This document shows, in pieces, positions 8,078 through 16,369 of a stretch of DNA of 64,000 bases (position 1 is its first letter; every line of letters begins with the position of its first letter). Under the pieces are notes generated by a model that was not told the DNA's origin, did not search any database, and worked only from the letters and a program-made list of their open reading frames with translations. The DNA comes from an uncultured bacterium. GTDB lineage: Bacteria; Cyanobacteriota; Vampirovibrionia; Gastranaerophilales; Gastranaerophilaceae. A program made the translations under genes and the position numbers. The stretch covers positions 1 through 64,000 of the forward strand of contig CACYTP010000003.1 in NCBI GenBank assembly GCA_902777385.1, read 5' to 3'.

Positions 8078-9454
8078 ATGGCTGACGAGTTTTATTCATT
8101 GGTCACCGATATTGGTGCAATTAAACAAATAGAAAGTGTGAGAGACGGAGTCCCGTTTGATGTTTATGAAATCGCTCTCGGCGATAGCAATGGAAGTTAT
8201 TACACCCCTCAAACTAATCAAACTGCTCTGCGTAATGAAGTATGGCGAGGTTTAATAGAACGTTGCGAATGGGTTGATAATAAATTTTATTGCGTTACAA
8301 CAGTTCCTGCCTCCGTTGGTGGTTTTACTGTAAGAGAAGCAGGTGTCTTTGATTCAGATAATAACTTAATAGTAATAACGAAATTCCCTGAAACAACAAA
8401 ACAAGACCCTGAAAGCGGAACTGTAAAACAATTAACAATCAGAATTGAATTAGAACTTTCAAATTCAGAACTTGCTGAGCTTGTTGTTAATCCAAATATT
8501 CAATTGGTTACAAAAGACGAACTGACAGAAACCCTGACCGAGATTGATGGAACATATCAGAAAGTGGAAGAAAAAGGACAGCCTTTAGGTTATGCTCCGC
8601 TTGATGAGAATAATAAAATTCCTTTTCCATTTATCCCTAAACTCGACACAAAGAGCATTTTAACACCGTTCTGTTTGAACTCATGCCGGTTGGATGCAAA
8701 AGGAAACCCGAATTTATTATCCTGTGAAACAGTAAAAGTAGATAAATATACATCAACAGGACTCGGAGTTTTTTATACAGAACTTGGATATAATTTTGAA
8801 AAAGACGGAATTGTATATGCCGATACGGAACTTACAATCCCAAAGGGTACAATAGTTGCGGTTGATACTTCAACGAATTATATAGCATTCGGGAATATTG
8901 AAACATTAACTGAAGATGAGAATAATCCAAATCATTATTCTGCAACTAACATTGGTGATTTTTATATACAAAGTACACTTGCTGTTGGGGTTCAATGTTT
9001 CTCTGATTCTGAATTTACAAATTTAATCGGTGTTGTAACATATCTGAATCTTACCAAAATATGTATAAGCGAAGATGAGAATTATACTTATGACGGACAT
9101 ATAACAACACATATTTATATAACTGCTCATGCACCATTCACTTATACTACAGCACAAAGTAAAACCCACGATGTTGGAGAAGATCTAATTTTGGATGTAG
9201 TTGATTTGTGTCCAGAAGCAGGTCAAACTAGAAACTTCAATCTATTTGTGGATAATGGGGATGACGGATATGAACTTATTGCGTTATCAAACACAATTTT
9301 TACTCAAATGATTGAACCTGATATTTATCAAACTGATGATATATGGTTTAAAGTTTTAGAGCCTTTGAATGGTTACATATATTCTAATGATATTTGGAAT
9401 GAAACAACGTCTGTACCTATTGGATATTTTTTACTTGAAGGAGGAGAAGAATAA
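8078..9454 (+). CDS. Tail fibre protein, P2 GpH-like N-terminus
   Basis: A 458-residue protein whose first 150 residues form the baseplate-binding domain of P2 gpH-type fibres (DUF3751-like): FYSLVTDIGAIKQIESV, GGFTVREAGVFDSDNNLI and SNSELAELVVNPNIQLVTK. The remaining 300 residues show no family I recognise and are presumably the shaft and an adhesive part. It is short for a fibre. Receptor contact may be shared with the collar-domain array downstream. It begins directly after the gene I stop. Confidence 0.8.
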   Translation: MADEFYSLVTDIGAIKQIESVRDGVPFDVYEIALGDSNGSYYTPQTNQTALRNEVWRGLIERCEWVDNKFYCVTTVPASVGGFTVREAGVFDSDNNLIVITKFPETTKQDPESGTVKQLTIRIELELSNSELAELVVNPNIQLVTKDELTETLTEIDGTYQKVEEKGQPLGYAPLDENNKIPFPFIPKLDTKSILTPFCLNSCRLDAKGNPNLLSCETVKVDKYTSTGLGVFYTELGYNFEKDGIVYADTELTIPKGTIVAVDTSTNYIAFGNIETLTEDENNPNHYSATNIGDFYIQSTLAVGVQCFSDSEFTNLIGVVTYLNLTKICISEDENYTYDGHITTHIYITAHAPFTYTTAQSKTHDVGEDLILDVVDLCPEAGQTRNFNLFVDNGDDGYELIALSNTIFTQMIEPDIYQTDDIWFKVLEPLNGYIYSNDIWNETTSVPIGYFLLEGGEE

Positions 9455-10023
9455 TGGATGTCAAATACTATTATAGTTTTAATTCAGAGGGTAATAGTTA
9501 TGTTGGGAAATATCCGGCATTAAAAAACCCACGAAGACAAACGGAGTATTTATTACCTGCAATGGCAACATTTAAAGAACCACCAATTACAAAAGAAAAT
9601 GAAGTTGCGGTTTGGAATGGTAATGATTGGAGAATTGAATCAGACTTCAGAGGTCAAACTCAAATAAATATTGAGACTCGTGATATTTCAAAGATTGATT
9701 ATATAGGATCTGTTAAATCAGGATTTCAAAAAGTAACAGAAGAAATTGCAAACGATATTCTTCAATTCCCTGATAAGTATAAACAAATTGATAATCAACT
9801 TGTCGATATTTCAGGCACAGAAGAATATAGGCAATACCTCCACGAAGAAGAAATCGCCGAGAGAAAATCTCAAATTGAATCAGAGCTTATAGAACTAGAT
9901 TCTAAAAGAATTCGTGCTATTTGCGAGCCTACAGTAAAAGATGAAGATACAGGTGAAACTTGGCTTGATTACTATAATAATCAGGTGTTACTTCTTCGAA
10001 ATGAATTAAGAGAATTAATATAA
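9454..10023 (+). CDS. Unknown phage protein, possible tail fibre assembly factor
   Basis: 189 residues. The N-terminal part has PAMATFKEPP and VAVWNGNDWRIESD, a common feature of fibre-assembly or fibre-associated proteins in this position. The C-terminal half is a charged helix (LHEEEIAERKSQIESELIEL) ending ETWLDYYNNQVLLLRNELREL. It overlaps the fibre gene by one base (TAATGG context), so production is coupled. The chaperone role is inferred from position only. Confidence 0.5.
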   Translation: MDVKYYYSFNSEGNSYVGKYPALKNPRRQTEYLLPAMATFKEPPITKENEVAVWNGNDWRIESDFRGQTQINIETRDISKIDYIGSVKSGFQKVTEEIANDILQFPDKYKQIDNQLVDISGTEEYRQYLHEEEIAERKSQIESELIELDSKRIRAICEPTVKDEDTGETWLDYYNNQVLLLRNELRELI

Positions 10024-10042
10024 TTGAAAAAATTAGCATCAA

Positions 10043-10567
10043 ATGGAAATTATAAATTTAGTCACAAATGAAGTTAATCAAAATGATTACCACTTCAACA
10101 AATTTACTCAAAATAAAATAGGAATTTTATACATAGCTCCGATAAATATCGTACCATACGATTGTTTAGCTTGTGATGGTTACGTTCTAAAAATTATTGA
10201 TTATAAAAAGTTATATTCAGTTATAGGTACTTTTTTTAATCAAGGCACAGAAGAGTCTGACGAATTTAGAATACCTGATTACAACATCTCAAAAAGGTTT
10301 CTTCAACCGGGAAAAGATGTTGGAACAATATATAATGCAGGACTCCCCAATATTTGGGGAGAATTCAATCTCGGAGATTCCAATAATGTTTGGGGAAGTG
10401 GTGCCTTTTATGCAACGGGAAGTGGTAATTGGAGGAACGGAGGAGGATCTTCTTCCTCTGAAAGATATATCGGATTCAATGCATCTCGTTGTTCAGGAAT
10501 TTATGGATCATCCTCAACAGTTCAACCACCCTCACAAATTGTACATTACTGTATCAAATATAAATAA
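10043..10567 (+). CDS. Tail-collar domain protein, paralogue 1 of 4
   Basis: 174 residues. The N-terminal 95 residues hold a phage tail-collar domain (IGILYIAPINIVPYDCLACD, EFRIPDYNISKRFLQPG). The centre is a Gly/Ser/Asn-rich stretch unique to this copy, and the C-terminus ends GSSSTVQPPSQIVHYCIKYK, nearly shared with the other three. Upstream there is only a weak RBS. Likely role: adhesive fibre tip or receptor-binding subunit, with the centre as the exposed variable part. Confidence 0.72.
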   Translation: MEIINLVTNEVNQNDYHFNKFTQNKIGILYIAPINIVPYDCLACDGYVLKIIDYKKLYSVIGTFFNQGTEESDEFRIPDYNISKRFLQPGKDVGTIYNAGLPNIWGEFNLGDSNNVWGSGAFYATGSGNWRNGGGSSSSERYIGFNASRCSGIYGSSSTVQPPSQIVHYCIKYK

Positions 10568-10572
10568 GAAAA

Positions 10573-11073
10573 ATGGAAATTTTAAATCTAATATCTAATC
10601 AATTAAATCAAAATGGTTATTCAAAAAATATGCAAACCAAAGGAAAAATAGGAGCTATTTATATATTCCCTACCTATTATACCCCTGATGATTGTTTTGC
10701 TTGTGAAGGCTATTCTCTATTAATTGTAGATTATCAAGATCTGTACAACGTTGTTGGAACAAAATTTAATAAAACTGACGATCCTGAAGGAACTTTTAGA
10801 ATTCCAGATTACAACTTAACAAAAAGATTTTTACAACCGGGAACAGAAGTTGGAACTCAAATTGAAGCAGGATTACCCGATCATAATCATACAGTTACAG
10901 CTTTTTGGTGGGATGGTTCAGGTGTTGCTGAAGAAGGAAGAGGAAATCCAGATTATGGACACCACCGAGTTCTTACAACAAATAATGCTTCAGCAAGTAA
11001 TGGAATATATGGAGGATCAACAACAGTTCAACCTCCATCGCAGATTGTACATCTTTGCATTAAATACAAGTAG
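10573..11073 (+). CDS. Tail-collar domain protein, paralogue 2 of 4
   Basis: 166 residues with the same frame: CFACEGYSLLIVDYQDLYNV, FRIPDYNLTKRFLQPG, and an end YGGSTTVQPPSQIVHLCIKYK-like. This copy diverges most in the collar half and has the shortest centre, carrying a His-rich GLPDHNHTV segment that in other fibres binds metal at trimer interfaces. It starts five bases after copy 1 with almost no RBS (TAAGAAAAATGG), so it may rely on reinitiation. Confidence 0.72.
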   Translation: MEILNLISNQLNQNGYSKNMQTKGKIGAIYIFPTYYTPDDCFACEGYSLLIVDYQDLYNVVGTKFNKTDDPEGTFRIPDYNLTKRFLQPGTEVGTQIEAGLPDHNHTVTAFWWDGSGVAEEGRGNPDYGHHRVLTTNNASASNGIYGGSTTVQPPSQIVHLCIKYK

Positions 11074-11080
11074 GTAAATA

Positions 11081-11611
11081 ATGAAAGTTAAAAGTATAAA
11101 AACAAATACTCTAAATCAGAATAATTACAATACTAATAAATTCACCCCAGATCAGGTTGGTTCTCTTGTTGTTTATCCTGTCGATTATACACACGAAAAC
11201 ACTTTATCCTGTGACGGATATGTCCTTTTAATTGACGATTACCCTTTGCTTTATTCTGTAATCGGCAAAAAATTTAATACAGGTTCAGAAACTGAAACCG
11301 AATTTAGAATACCTGATTACAACATAACAGGAAATTTTTTACAACCCGGCACTAATGTGGGAAATAAGATTAATGCAGGTCTCCCAAACATTTCAGGATA
11401 TTTTACTGGTGGAAATAATTATTCAGGTTGCATTGCCGGAGGAGCATTTACATATCGAGGTGATACAGGATCTGTTAATCCCGGAAACGGTCGTTCTTAT
11501 GGAGATAAACAATATAACTTTAATGCATCGAATTCAAATTCTTTATATGGCAAATCTTCAACAGTACAACCACCATCTCAGATTGTGCATGTATGCATCA
11601 GATATAAGTAG
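11081..11611 (+). CDS. Tail-collar domain protein, paralogue 3 of 4
   Basis: 176 residues. The collar half is closest to copy 4 (NTLNQNNYNTNKFTPDQVGS, YPVDYTHENTLSCDGYVLLI). The centre is a Gly/Asn-rich stretch (GGNNYSGCIAGGAFTYRGD) unrelated to the others, before the conserved C-terminus. The short junction TAGGTAAATAATG is repeated in front of copy 4, as expected from recent tandem duplication. Confidence 0.72.
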   Translation: MKVKSIKTNTLNQNNYNTNKFTPDQVGSLVVYPVDYTHENTLSCDGYVLLIDDYPLLYSVIGKKFNTGSETETEFRIPDYNITGNFLQPGTNVGNKINAGLPNISGYFTGGNNYSGCIAGGAFTYRGDTGSVNPGNGRSYGDKQYNFNASNSNSLYGKSSTVQPPSQIVHVCIRYK

Positions 11612-11618
11612 GTAAATA

Positions 11619-12155
11619 ATGGAAATTAAAAATATAAAAACAAATACCCTAAACCAAAATAGCTACACTATAAATAGACTAACTCCCGATCAGATTGGAT
11701 CTCTTATCATCTACCCAGTTAGTTATACTCATGAAAACACTTTACCCTGTGATGGCTATGTACTTTTAATAGAAGATTATCAATTACTTTATTCAGTAAT
11801 TGGCAAGCAATTTAATACAGGATCAGAACAAGAAAATGAATTTAGAATACCTGACTATAATATTTCCGGTCGTTTTCTTCAACCTAGTTCTAGTCCTGTA
11901 ACTAAAAAAGAGGCTGGTTTACCTAATATTACAGGTCAATGGCACAACGTTGGAGTTGAGCCGGGAGCAGCAGGAGTTAGTGGTGCAATTGTAAATCACA
12001 ATTGGGGAGGAAGTTTTTACTACCACGCAAGCGGTCGTGGTGGCAACTTGGGAGGTTTTGACCTTAATGCATCAAGAAGTTCAGGAGTTTATGGTGCATC
12101 TTCAACCGTTCAACCGCCATCACAGGGCGTTCATGTATGTATTCGTTATAAATAA
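11619..12155 (+). CDS. Tail-collar domain protein, paralogue 4 of 4
   Basis: 178 residues. N-terminal collar domain nearly matches copy 3 (YPVSYTHENTLPCDGYVLLI). The centre (GQWHNVGVEPGAAGVSGAIV, HNWGGSFYYHASGRGG) is again unique. The end is VYGASSTVQPPSQGVHVCIRYK-like. It is the last of the array and is followed by the endolysin gene after an AAGGAG site. Confidence 0.72.
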   Translation: MEIKNIKTNTLNQNSYTINRLTPDQIGSLIIYPVSYTHENTLPCDGYVLLIEDYQLLYSVIGKQFNTGSEQENEFRIPDYNISGRFLQPSSSPVTKKEAGLPNITGQWHNVGVEPGAAGVSGAIVNHNWGGSFYYHASGRGGNLGGFDLNASRSSGVYGASSTVQPPSQGVHVCIRYK

Positions 12156-12166
12156 AGGAGATTAAT

Positions 12167-12718
12167 ATGACATCATTAAATAAAATTTGTTTGCATTGGA
12201 CAGCGGGCAGTAATTCACCCTGCAACACAGATATAAAAGCATACCATTTTTTAATAGATTCTAACGGTCGGATTTATCCGGGGACACACAAACCTGAAGA
12301 TAATTTGAACTGTAAAGATGGAAATTATGCGGCACATTGCGGAGGCGGAAATACAGGATGCATCGGTTTATCTGTTTGTGGAATGGCAGGCTTTATCCTA
12401 AATAAAAAAGAAACAAAATACCCTCTTACTCAAAAGCAAGTCGAAACCCTATGCTGTCTTACGGCTTACTTAACTTTGAAATATGGAATTTTGATTGGTG
12501 AAAAAACTGTATTTACCCACTATGAATTTGACCAAAAAAAAGCAAAGCCTGAAGGCAAAATAGATATTACTTATCTGCCGTACTTGCCGAATTTACAAAT
12601 AATCAGGATCGGCGGTTATCTGCGAAACAAAGCCGAATGGTACAGAAAAAAGATAAAAGAAGGAAAGTATAAGTTAGAAAAGAAAGGAAGTTATTATGAA
12701 TTTATTTGCGTTTGTTAA
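12167..12718 (+). CDS. Endolysin, N-acetylmuramoyl-L-alanine amidase (Amidase_2)
   Basis: 183 residues of a PGRP/T7-lysozyme-like amidase that cuts the MurNAc to L-alanine bond for host lysis. Seen: CLHWTAG (first zinc histidine) near residue 7, YHFLIDSNGRIYPGT, GNTGCIGLSVCG, and FTHYEFDQKKAKPEGKIDIT with the second histidine and the usual K-x-D region. AAGGAG precedes the ATG. The last 22 bases overlap the next gene. Confidence 0.88.
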   Translation: MTSLNKICLHWTAGSNSPCNTDIKAYHFLIDSNGRIYPGTHKPEDNLNCKDGNYAAHCGGGNTGCIGLSVCGMAGFILNKKETKYPLTQKQVETLCCLTAYLTLKYGILIGEKTVFTHYEFDQKKAKPEGKIDITYLPYLPNLQIIRIGGYLRNKAEWYRKKIKEGKYKLEKKGSYYEFICVC

Positions 12719-12986
12719 ATCTTGGAAAGATTTTAGTTTTTTGTGGAGTCTTCTTCAACCGTTTATTTTGAAACTTTTGAAAAAGAATGTTCCGACATCA
12801 ATTACAAAGTTGTATGAAAATCTTGCGAAATACACTCAGCCGGCAATCGACAGTTTGTATAAATTAAAAGCCAAGATTAAAGAAACACCGACTGAAGTTG
12901 ACGATTATTGTTTCGATCAGGGTGTAACAGCTATTGAAACCTTTGCTAATTATTTGTTAGGTGAAGTCCAAAATTTAAGAGCATAA
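12696..12986 (+). CDS. Small unknown phage protein in lysis position
   Basis: 96 residues beginning inside the end of the endolysin gene with a good RBS (AAGGAAG). The N-terminus is aromatic and hydrophobic (MNLFAFVKSWKDFSFLWSLL) and could lie on a membrane as an amphipathic helix. There is no clear transmembrane segment, so calling it a holin is not justified. The rest is helical and charged. Confidence 0.5.
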   Translation: MNLFAFVKSWKDFSFLWSLLQPFILKLLKKNVPTSITKLYENLAKYTQPAIDSLYKLKAKIKETPTEVDDYCFDQGVTAIETFANYLLGEVQNLRA

Positions 12987-12996
12987 GGAGGATTTA

Positions 12997-13626
12997 ATGA
13001 CTTGGCGAGATTTATTAAATGTTCAAAACGTTGAAAAGGGATTTTTTCGCTCCTCAAACACCTACGGGATACCCGACATCAGAAAGGATGAGTTCGATAT
13101 AAAAGAACTCATCCCATATCGGGTGGACAAAAACAGAAAAGGAACGGCACACTTCTTTCTTGATGATTACAGATTTGAACGTTGTTGGAAATGGGCAGAC
13201 TCACAAATCCCTGAATTAAGAAAATATGACGGGGTTTTATCTCCTGATTTTTCAATGTACATAACATACCCGAAAGCATTCCAAATATGGCAGGTTTATA
13301 GAAACAGGTGGTGTGCCGCATTTTGGCAAGCACATGGAATTAAAGTTATTCCGACAATAAGTTGGTCTACCGAGGATAGTTACGACTTTGCCTTTTTAGG
13401 AGTTGAAAAAGGCTCTGTGGTGGCTGTCGGAACGGTCGGTGTGCTAAATGATGAGTATGCTAAAAAGTTGTTCTTGGATGGCTTTAAAGAAATGGTGAAA
13501 AGACTTGAACCGAAAGAGATTTTGGTTTATGGAAACATGCTGACCGAACTTGATGAATATAAAAATGTCAGATGGTTCGAGCCGTACATGAATAAATTTA
13601 ACGATATAAAAAAGAAAGGAGCATAA
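12997..13626 (+). CDS. DUF4417 domain protein
   Basis: 209 residues resembling DUF4417 phage/mobile-element proteins: NTYGIPDIRKDEFDIKELIPY at the start, AHFFLDDYRFERCW, LSPDFSMYITYPKAFQIWQV, and GIKVIPTISWSTEDSYDFAF. The family often sits beside proteins with a glycine-rich MGGRG start, as here. No function is established to my knowledge. AAGGAGG precedes the ATG. Confidence 0.75.
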   Translation: MTWRDLLNVQNVEKGFFRSSNTYGIPDIRKDEFDIKELIPYRVDKNRKGTAHFFLDDYRFERCWKWADSQIPELRKYDGVLSPDFSMYITYPKAFQIWQVYRNRWCAAFWQAHGIKVIPTISWSTEDSYDFAFLGVEKGSVVAVGTVGVLNDEYAKKLFLDGFKEMVKRLEPKEILVYGNMLTELDEYKNVRWFEPYMNKFNDIKKKGA

Positions 13627-13627
13627 C

Positions 13628-14290
13628 ATGGGCGGAAGAGGTTCCGGCGGTGGTAAAGGCGGTGGCGGAGGCGGTGCCGCTAAAAAAATACCAACAGGTG
13701 AAGGCATCACCGATAAAAACGAACTAATCAATTTATATAATAGTATTTCAGGCAATTCCAATTTATCTGTTGAACAGCGTGTAAAAGCGATGCACTATAT
13801 TGAAGAGAGGATTAAGGAATTAGATGCTAAAAAACAGGCAGACCTAAAACAAAAACGACTTGATGCACTTGCCAAAGCACGTGCAAAGCGTGCCGAAAAT
13901 AAAAAGAATGGCATAAAACCTGAAAAGAAAGAAAAAGATCCAAAAAGAACAAAAGCTAAAATGTCTATGGACAGCACAGTTTCAGACCTTAAATATAATT
14001 TAAGGCGTGGTGTCGATTCAGACGGATATATTTCAAGTTCTGACTTTAGAGTTGAAGACTATGGTGATTCCGTAAGTGTTCAAGTTAGATATTTAGGTAA
14101 ATGGAAAAATCCATCACACGCACGCTACGAGGAAGATTACGATTGGCAAGTTTTGCATAAATCAAGCGGAAAACAGATCGATAAGGTTGTAAAGAAAATG
14201 GCAAGACAGTCAGGTCGTAAAATTACTTGGAGTGCAAGTGAAAAGAATTGGATTGATATAGATATACCAAAAATGCGAGGTGATAAATAA
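13628..14290 (+). CDS. Unknown protein with glycine-rich MGGRGSGGG N-terminus (copy 1)
   Basis: 220 residues. The first 20 are almost only glycine (MGGRGSGGGKGGGGGGAAKK). A lysine-rich helix follows (residues 55-120), and the C-terminal third looks folded (DFRVEDYGDSVSVQVRYLGK, WQVLHKSSGKQID). The same N-terminus starts the next gene, so it may be a shared tag for packaging or localisation. I recognise the N-terminal pattern from phage late regions but not a function. Confidence 0.55.
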   Translation: MGGRGSGGGKGGGGGGAAKKIPTGEGITDKNELINLYNSISGNSNLSVEQRVKAMHYIEERIKELDAKKQADLKQKRLDALAKARAKRAENKKNGIKPEKKEKDPKRTKAKMSMDSTVSDLKYNLRRGVDSDGYISSSDFRVEDYGDSVSVQVRYLGKWKNPSHARYEEDYDWQVLHKSSGKQIDKVVKKMARQSGRKITWSASEKNWIDIDIPKMRGDK

Positions 14291-14895
14291 TGGGTGGTCG
14301 TGGTTCAGGAGGCGGCAGATCCGGCGGAGGTGGTGGTGCATCATCCCAACAGGATCACGAAGTAAAACTCCGCAGTCTTAATGAAATATATCAGGAAAAA
14401 TATTCCCAAATGACAGATTCAGAGTTGAATCGGGCATTGACTAATGCTAAAAATCAAATGAATAAAGAACAAGCAAAAGTCTTGCACGAACAACAGAAAC
14501 TTCAAAAAATGGTGGATGAATTTAAAAAAATGAAAGACACCGATCCGGGAGTTGATGAAAAATGGAATGCCATCGATAAACAAACTGGCGTTTTGAATGA
14601 TGCACGTTCACGATTAGATATCAGGTCACAGGCATATTATTTAGGTATTAATGAAAAGCACAATGTTAGAGGGAAATATACCGCAAACGACATTAAAAAT
14701 ATGTCTAACGGTCAATTAAATTCTTTCTATAATAATTCATACAAAGAAAGTTCCAAAGCTCGCAGACGTATTGAAAACACATCAAATCCCAAAACGAGAG
14801 CCAAATATCAAAAAATATACGATACTCAAAACGATTATTTCAATAAAGCAACTGCCGAAAAAAATATCCGGGGACTTGATGGAAAAGGTTGGTAA
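14290..14895 (+). CDS. Unknown protein with glycine-rich MGGRGSGGG N-terminus (copy 2)
   Basis: 201 residues starting MGGRGSGGGRSGGGGGASSQ, then predominantly helical and coiled (KQVLHEQ-like heptads near residues 60-90, YNNSYKESSKARRRIEN). Beyond the glycine-rich start it is unlike copy 1. ATG overlaps the previous stop by one base. It is followed by the first copy of the repeated leader element. Confidence 0.55.
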   Translation: MGGRGSGGGRSGGGGGASSQQDHEVKLRSLNEIYQEKYSQMTDSELNRALTNAKNQMNKEQAKVLHEQQKLQKMVDEFKKMKDTDPGVDEKWNAIDKQTGVLNDARSRLDIRSQAYYLGINEKHNVRGKYTANDIKNMSNGQLNSFYNNSYKESSKARRRIENTSNPKTRAKYQKIYDTQNDYFNKATAEKNIRGLDGKGW

Positions 14896-14898
14896 TTG

Positions 14899-14962
14899 TG
14901 TCTGAATGATACAAAACTACGCTCAATGACTTTAATTAAAGCCTGTTTAGAGTGATGAATGT
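14899..14962 (+). repeat. Repeated leader element, copy 1
   Basis: Shares TGTCYGAATGATACAAAA, CAATGACTTTAATT and GAGTGATGAATGT with 15810-15872, in the same order and spacing. A short stem CGCTC/GAGTG (14920-14924 with 14950-14954, one G-U pair) corresponds to the longer stem in copy 2. It lies directly after a stop codon and 28 bases before a gene. It could be a promoter/activator site or a structured leader; the function is unknown. Confidence 0.6.
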
Positions 14963-14990
14963 GTTTGTACACATTAAAAAGGAGATCATT

Positions 14991-15806
14991 ATGACTACAA
15001 TCACAGCAGAACAAGCTCTAAAGAGCAAACAGAATTTTTCAGAATTCTTGGAAAACAACACTCCCGTTCAGGTAACTTCAACCATAGCGGATTACCAAGC
15101 AAAGAGCGGAAAAGTTGTTGTAACCCTTACGGATTTAACACAAAACTTCGACACTTTCGTTGATGTTGTAAATGATCCAACAGTTTTAGAATTACCTCAA
15201 AAACCATACTTCGCTTGGATAGTTACAACTCCAAAAGAACGAATTATGAATGTTTTAAGAACGATCAATGATGGTTCAACAGGCGATTTAGGAATTTTTG
15301 TTTTTAAGGCATTTTTGAACGGCGATAAAATGGACTTTGAATGCCTTTTGAAACCTGAATTAAAAGAAAAGCAAAAGCGAGAAAAGACAATAACCAAAAC
15401 AGGCGGTATTCAATATGATTATTGGAAAGTTTATTCGGAAGTATGCGATGAAATGGGCGAGGGCGATTATCAGATAAAGCCTGCATCACAACATTACCAA
15501 AATATACCGATTGGACTCAAAGGTGCATACATTAAACAAACAATGAGTGTAAAAGACAATTATATAGCATCAGAATTATTTATTGGAGATAATAAGCAAC
15601 TCTTCGCTGACCTTAAAGAACACGAAAAAGAAATCGAAAAAGAACTCGGAGCAATGACTTGGGATTGTAAGGATTCAAATAAAAGTTGCTTTATAAGAAG
15701 AACAATATTTGTTGATTTTACAAATCCTGACCGATACGCAGAATTCGCAAAACAACAAATTGAATTAGCCATAAAAGTCAGAGAAACATTTTTCAAATAC
15801 ATATAA
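14991..15806 (+). CDS. DUF4268-like domain protein (accessory phage gene)
   Basis: 271 residues from the ATG at 14991, chosen for its AAGGAG site; an earlier ATG at 14952 lies inside the repeated leader. The C-terminal 140 residues (GGIQYDYWKVYSEVCDEM, GLKGAYIKQTMSVKDNYIAS, FADLKEHEKEIEKELGAMTW) resemble DUF4268, found beside or fused to nuclease domains in restriction-like proteins. The N-terminal part (VTSTIADYQAKSGKVVVTL) is unknown. The gene is bracketed by the two leader repeats, as a moron cassette would be. Confidence 0.5.
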   Translation: MTTITAEQALKSKQNFSEFLENNTPVQVTSTIADYQAKSGKVVVTLTDLTQNFDTFVDVVNDPTVLELPQKPYFAWIVTTPKERIMNVLRTINDGSTGDLGIFVFKAFLNGDKMDFECLLKPELKEKQKREKTITKTGGIQYDYWKVYSEVCDEMGEGDYQIKPASQHYQNIPIGLKGAYIKQTMSVKDNYIASELFIGDNKQLFADLKEHEKEIEKELGAMTWDCKDSNKSCFIRRTIFVDFTNPDRYAEFAKQQIELAIKVRETFFKYI

Positions 15807-15809
15807 ATA

Positions 15810-15872
15810 TGTCCGAATGATACAAAATCACTCACAATGACTTTAATTTAATGTTGTTGTGAGTGATGAATG
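15810..15872 (+). repeat. Repeated leader element, copy 2, with 11-bp stem
   Basis: Second copy of the element at 14899. Here ATCACTCACAA (15827-15837) and TTGTGAGTGAT (15857-15867) form a perfect 11-bp stem with a 19-base loop holding the conserved ATGACTTTAATT. No T-run follows, so it is not a normal terminator. It precedes the gene at 15904. Confidence 0.6.
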
Positions 15873-15903
15873 TTAATGCAGATTAAAAAAAGGAGCAATA
15901 AAT

Positions 15904-16128
15904 ATGGGAATTATGACAAATGACAAAGAAGAAAGAAACTACCAAGCATTTATGAATGAACTTGAAAAATTATCGAAAAAATATGGCATCGGAATTTCAG
16001 GATGCGGTGTATTTGATTATTGGGATGAAAACGGATTCAAAGAAATCAAGTACAGAAAAGATTCCTCAAGCGGTGATTTAAGAATTGAAAAACTTGTATT
16101 TTCAGACGGCACTTCATTAGACGATTAA
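15904..16128 (+). CDS. Small unknown phage protein
   Basis: 74 residues, charged, with YGIGISGCGVFDYWDENGFK and a strong AAGGAG site before the ATG at 15904. No family recognised. It is the first of three short genes, closely spaced, at the end of the late arm. Confidence 0.55.
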   Translation: MGIMTNDKEERNYQAFMNELEKLSKKYGIGISGCGVFDYWDENGFKEIKYRKDSSSGDLRIEKLVFSDGTSLDD

Positions 16129-16138
16129 GGAGCTGACA

Positions 16139-16366
16139 ATGATTGAATTGAACGGTATTTACAAACTAAAACAAATTAAAGGATTAAACAGCAACACAGA
16201 TTATGAATATAAAGTAATCGCAATAAATAAAGAAAAAACAATGGTTTGTTGCGAGCAAATAGAAGGATTTGATGCCGGCGAACGATTTGTATTTATGATC
16301 GAATGCTTGCTTGATCCTGAAAAACCTGATGATATTTACTTCGGTGAAATAATAAGAAAGGACTAA
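16139..16366 (+). CDS. Small unknown phage protein
   Basis: 75 residues, beta-rich in appearance (NTDYEYKVIAINKEKTMVCC, GERFVFMIECLL). AAGGAG precedes the ATG. No family recognised. The next gene starts four bases after its stop. Confidence 0.55.
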   Translation: MIELNGIYKLKQIKGLNSNTDYEYKVIAINKEKTMVCCEQIEGFDAGERFVFMIECLLDPEKPDDIYFGEIIRKD

Positions 16367-16369
16367 AAA

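Larger units (their letters stand above)
10043..12155 (+). repeat. Tandem array of four diverged collar-protein genes
   Basis: Four genes of about 0.5 kb lie head to tail with gaps of 5-7 bases. All share a conserved 5' half and a conserved 3' end (TVQPPSQ...VH.CI.YK) but differ in the middle. The pattern suggests duplication followed by diversification of the exposed part. I saw no reverse transcriptase, template repeat or inverted repeats that would indicate a diversity-generating retroelement or an invertase switch. Confidence 0.8.

Noticed and set aside
10043-12155. Diversity-generating retroelement target
   Set aside because: No reverse transcriptase, no template repeat and differences between copies are not limited to adenine positions.
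12696-12986. Holin
   Set aside because: Position fits, but there is no convincing membrane span, so only an unknown lysis-position protein is reported.
14899-15872. Leader repeats as further hammerhead ribozymes
   Set aside because: They lack the CTGATGA and GAAA core and I could not match another small ribozyme class.
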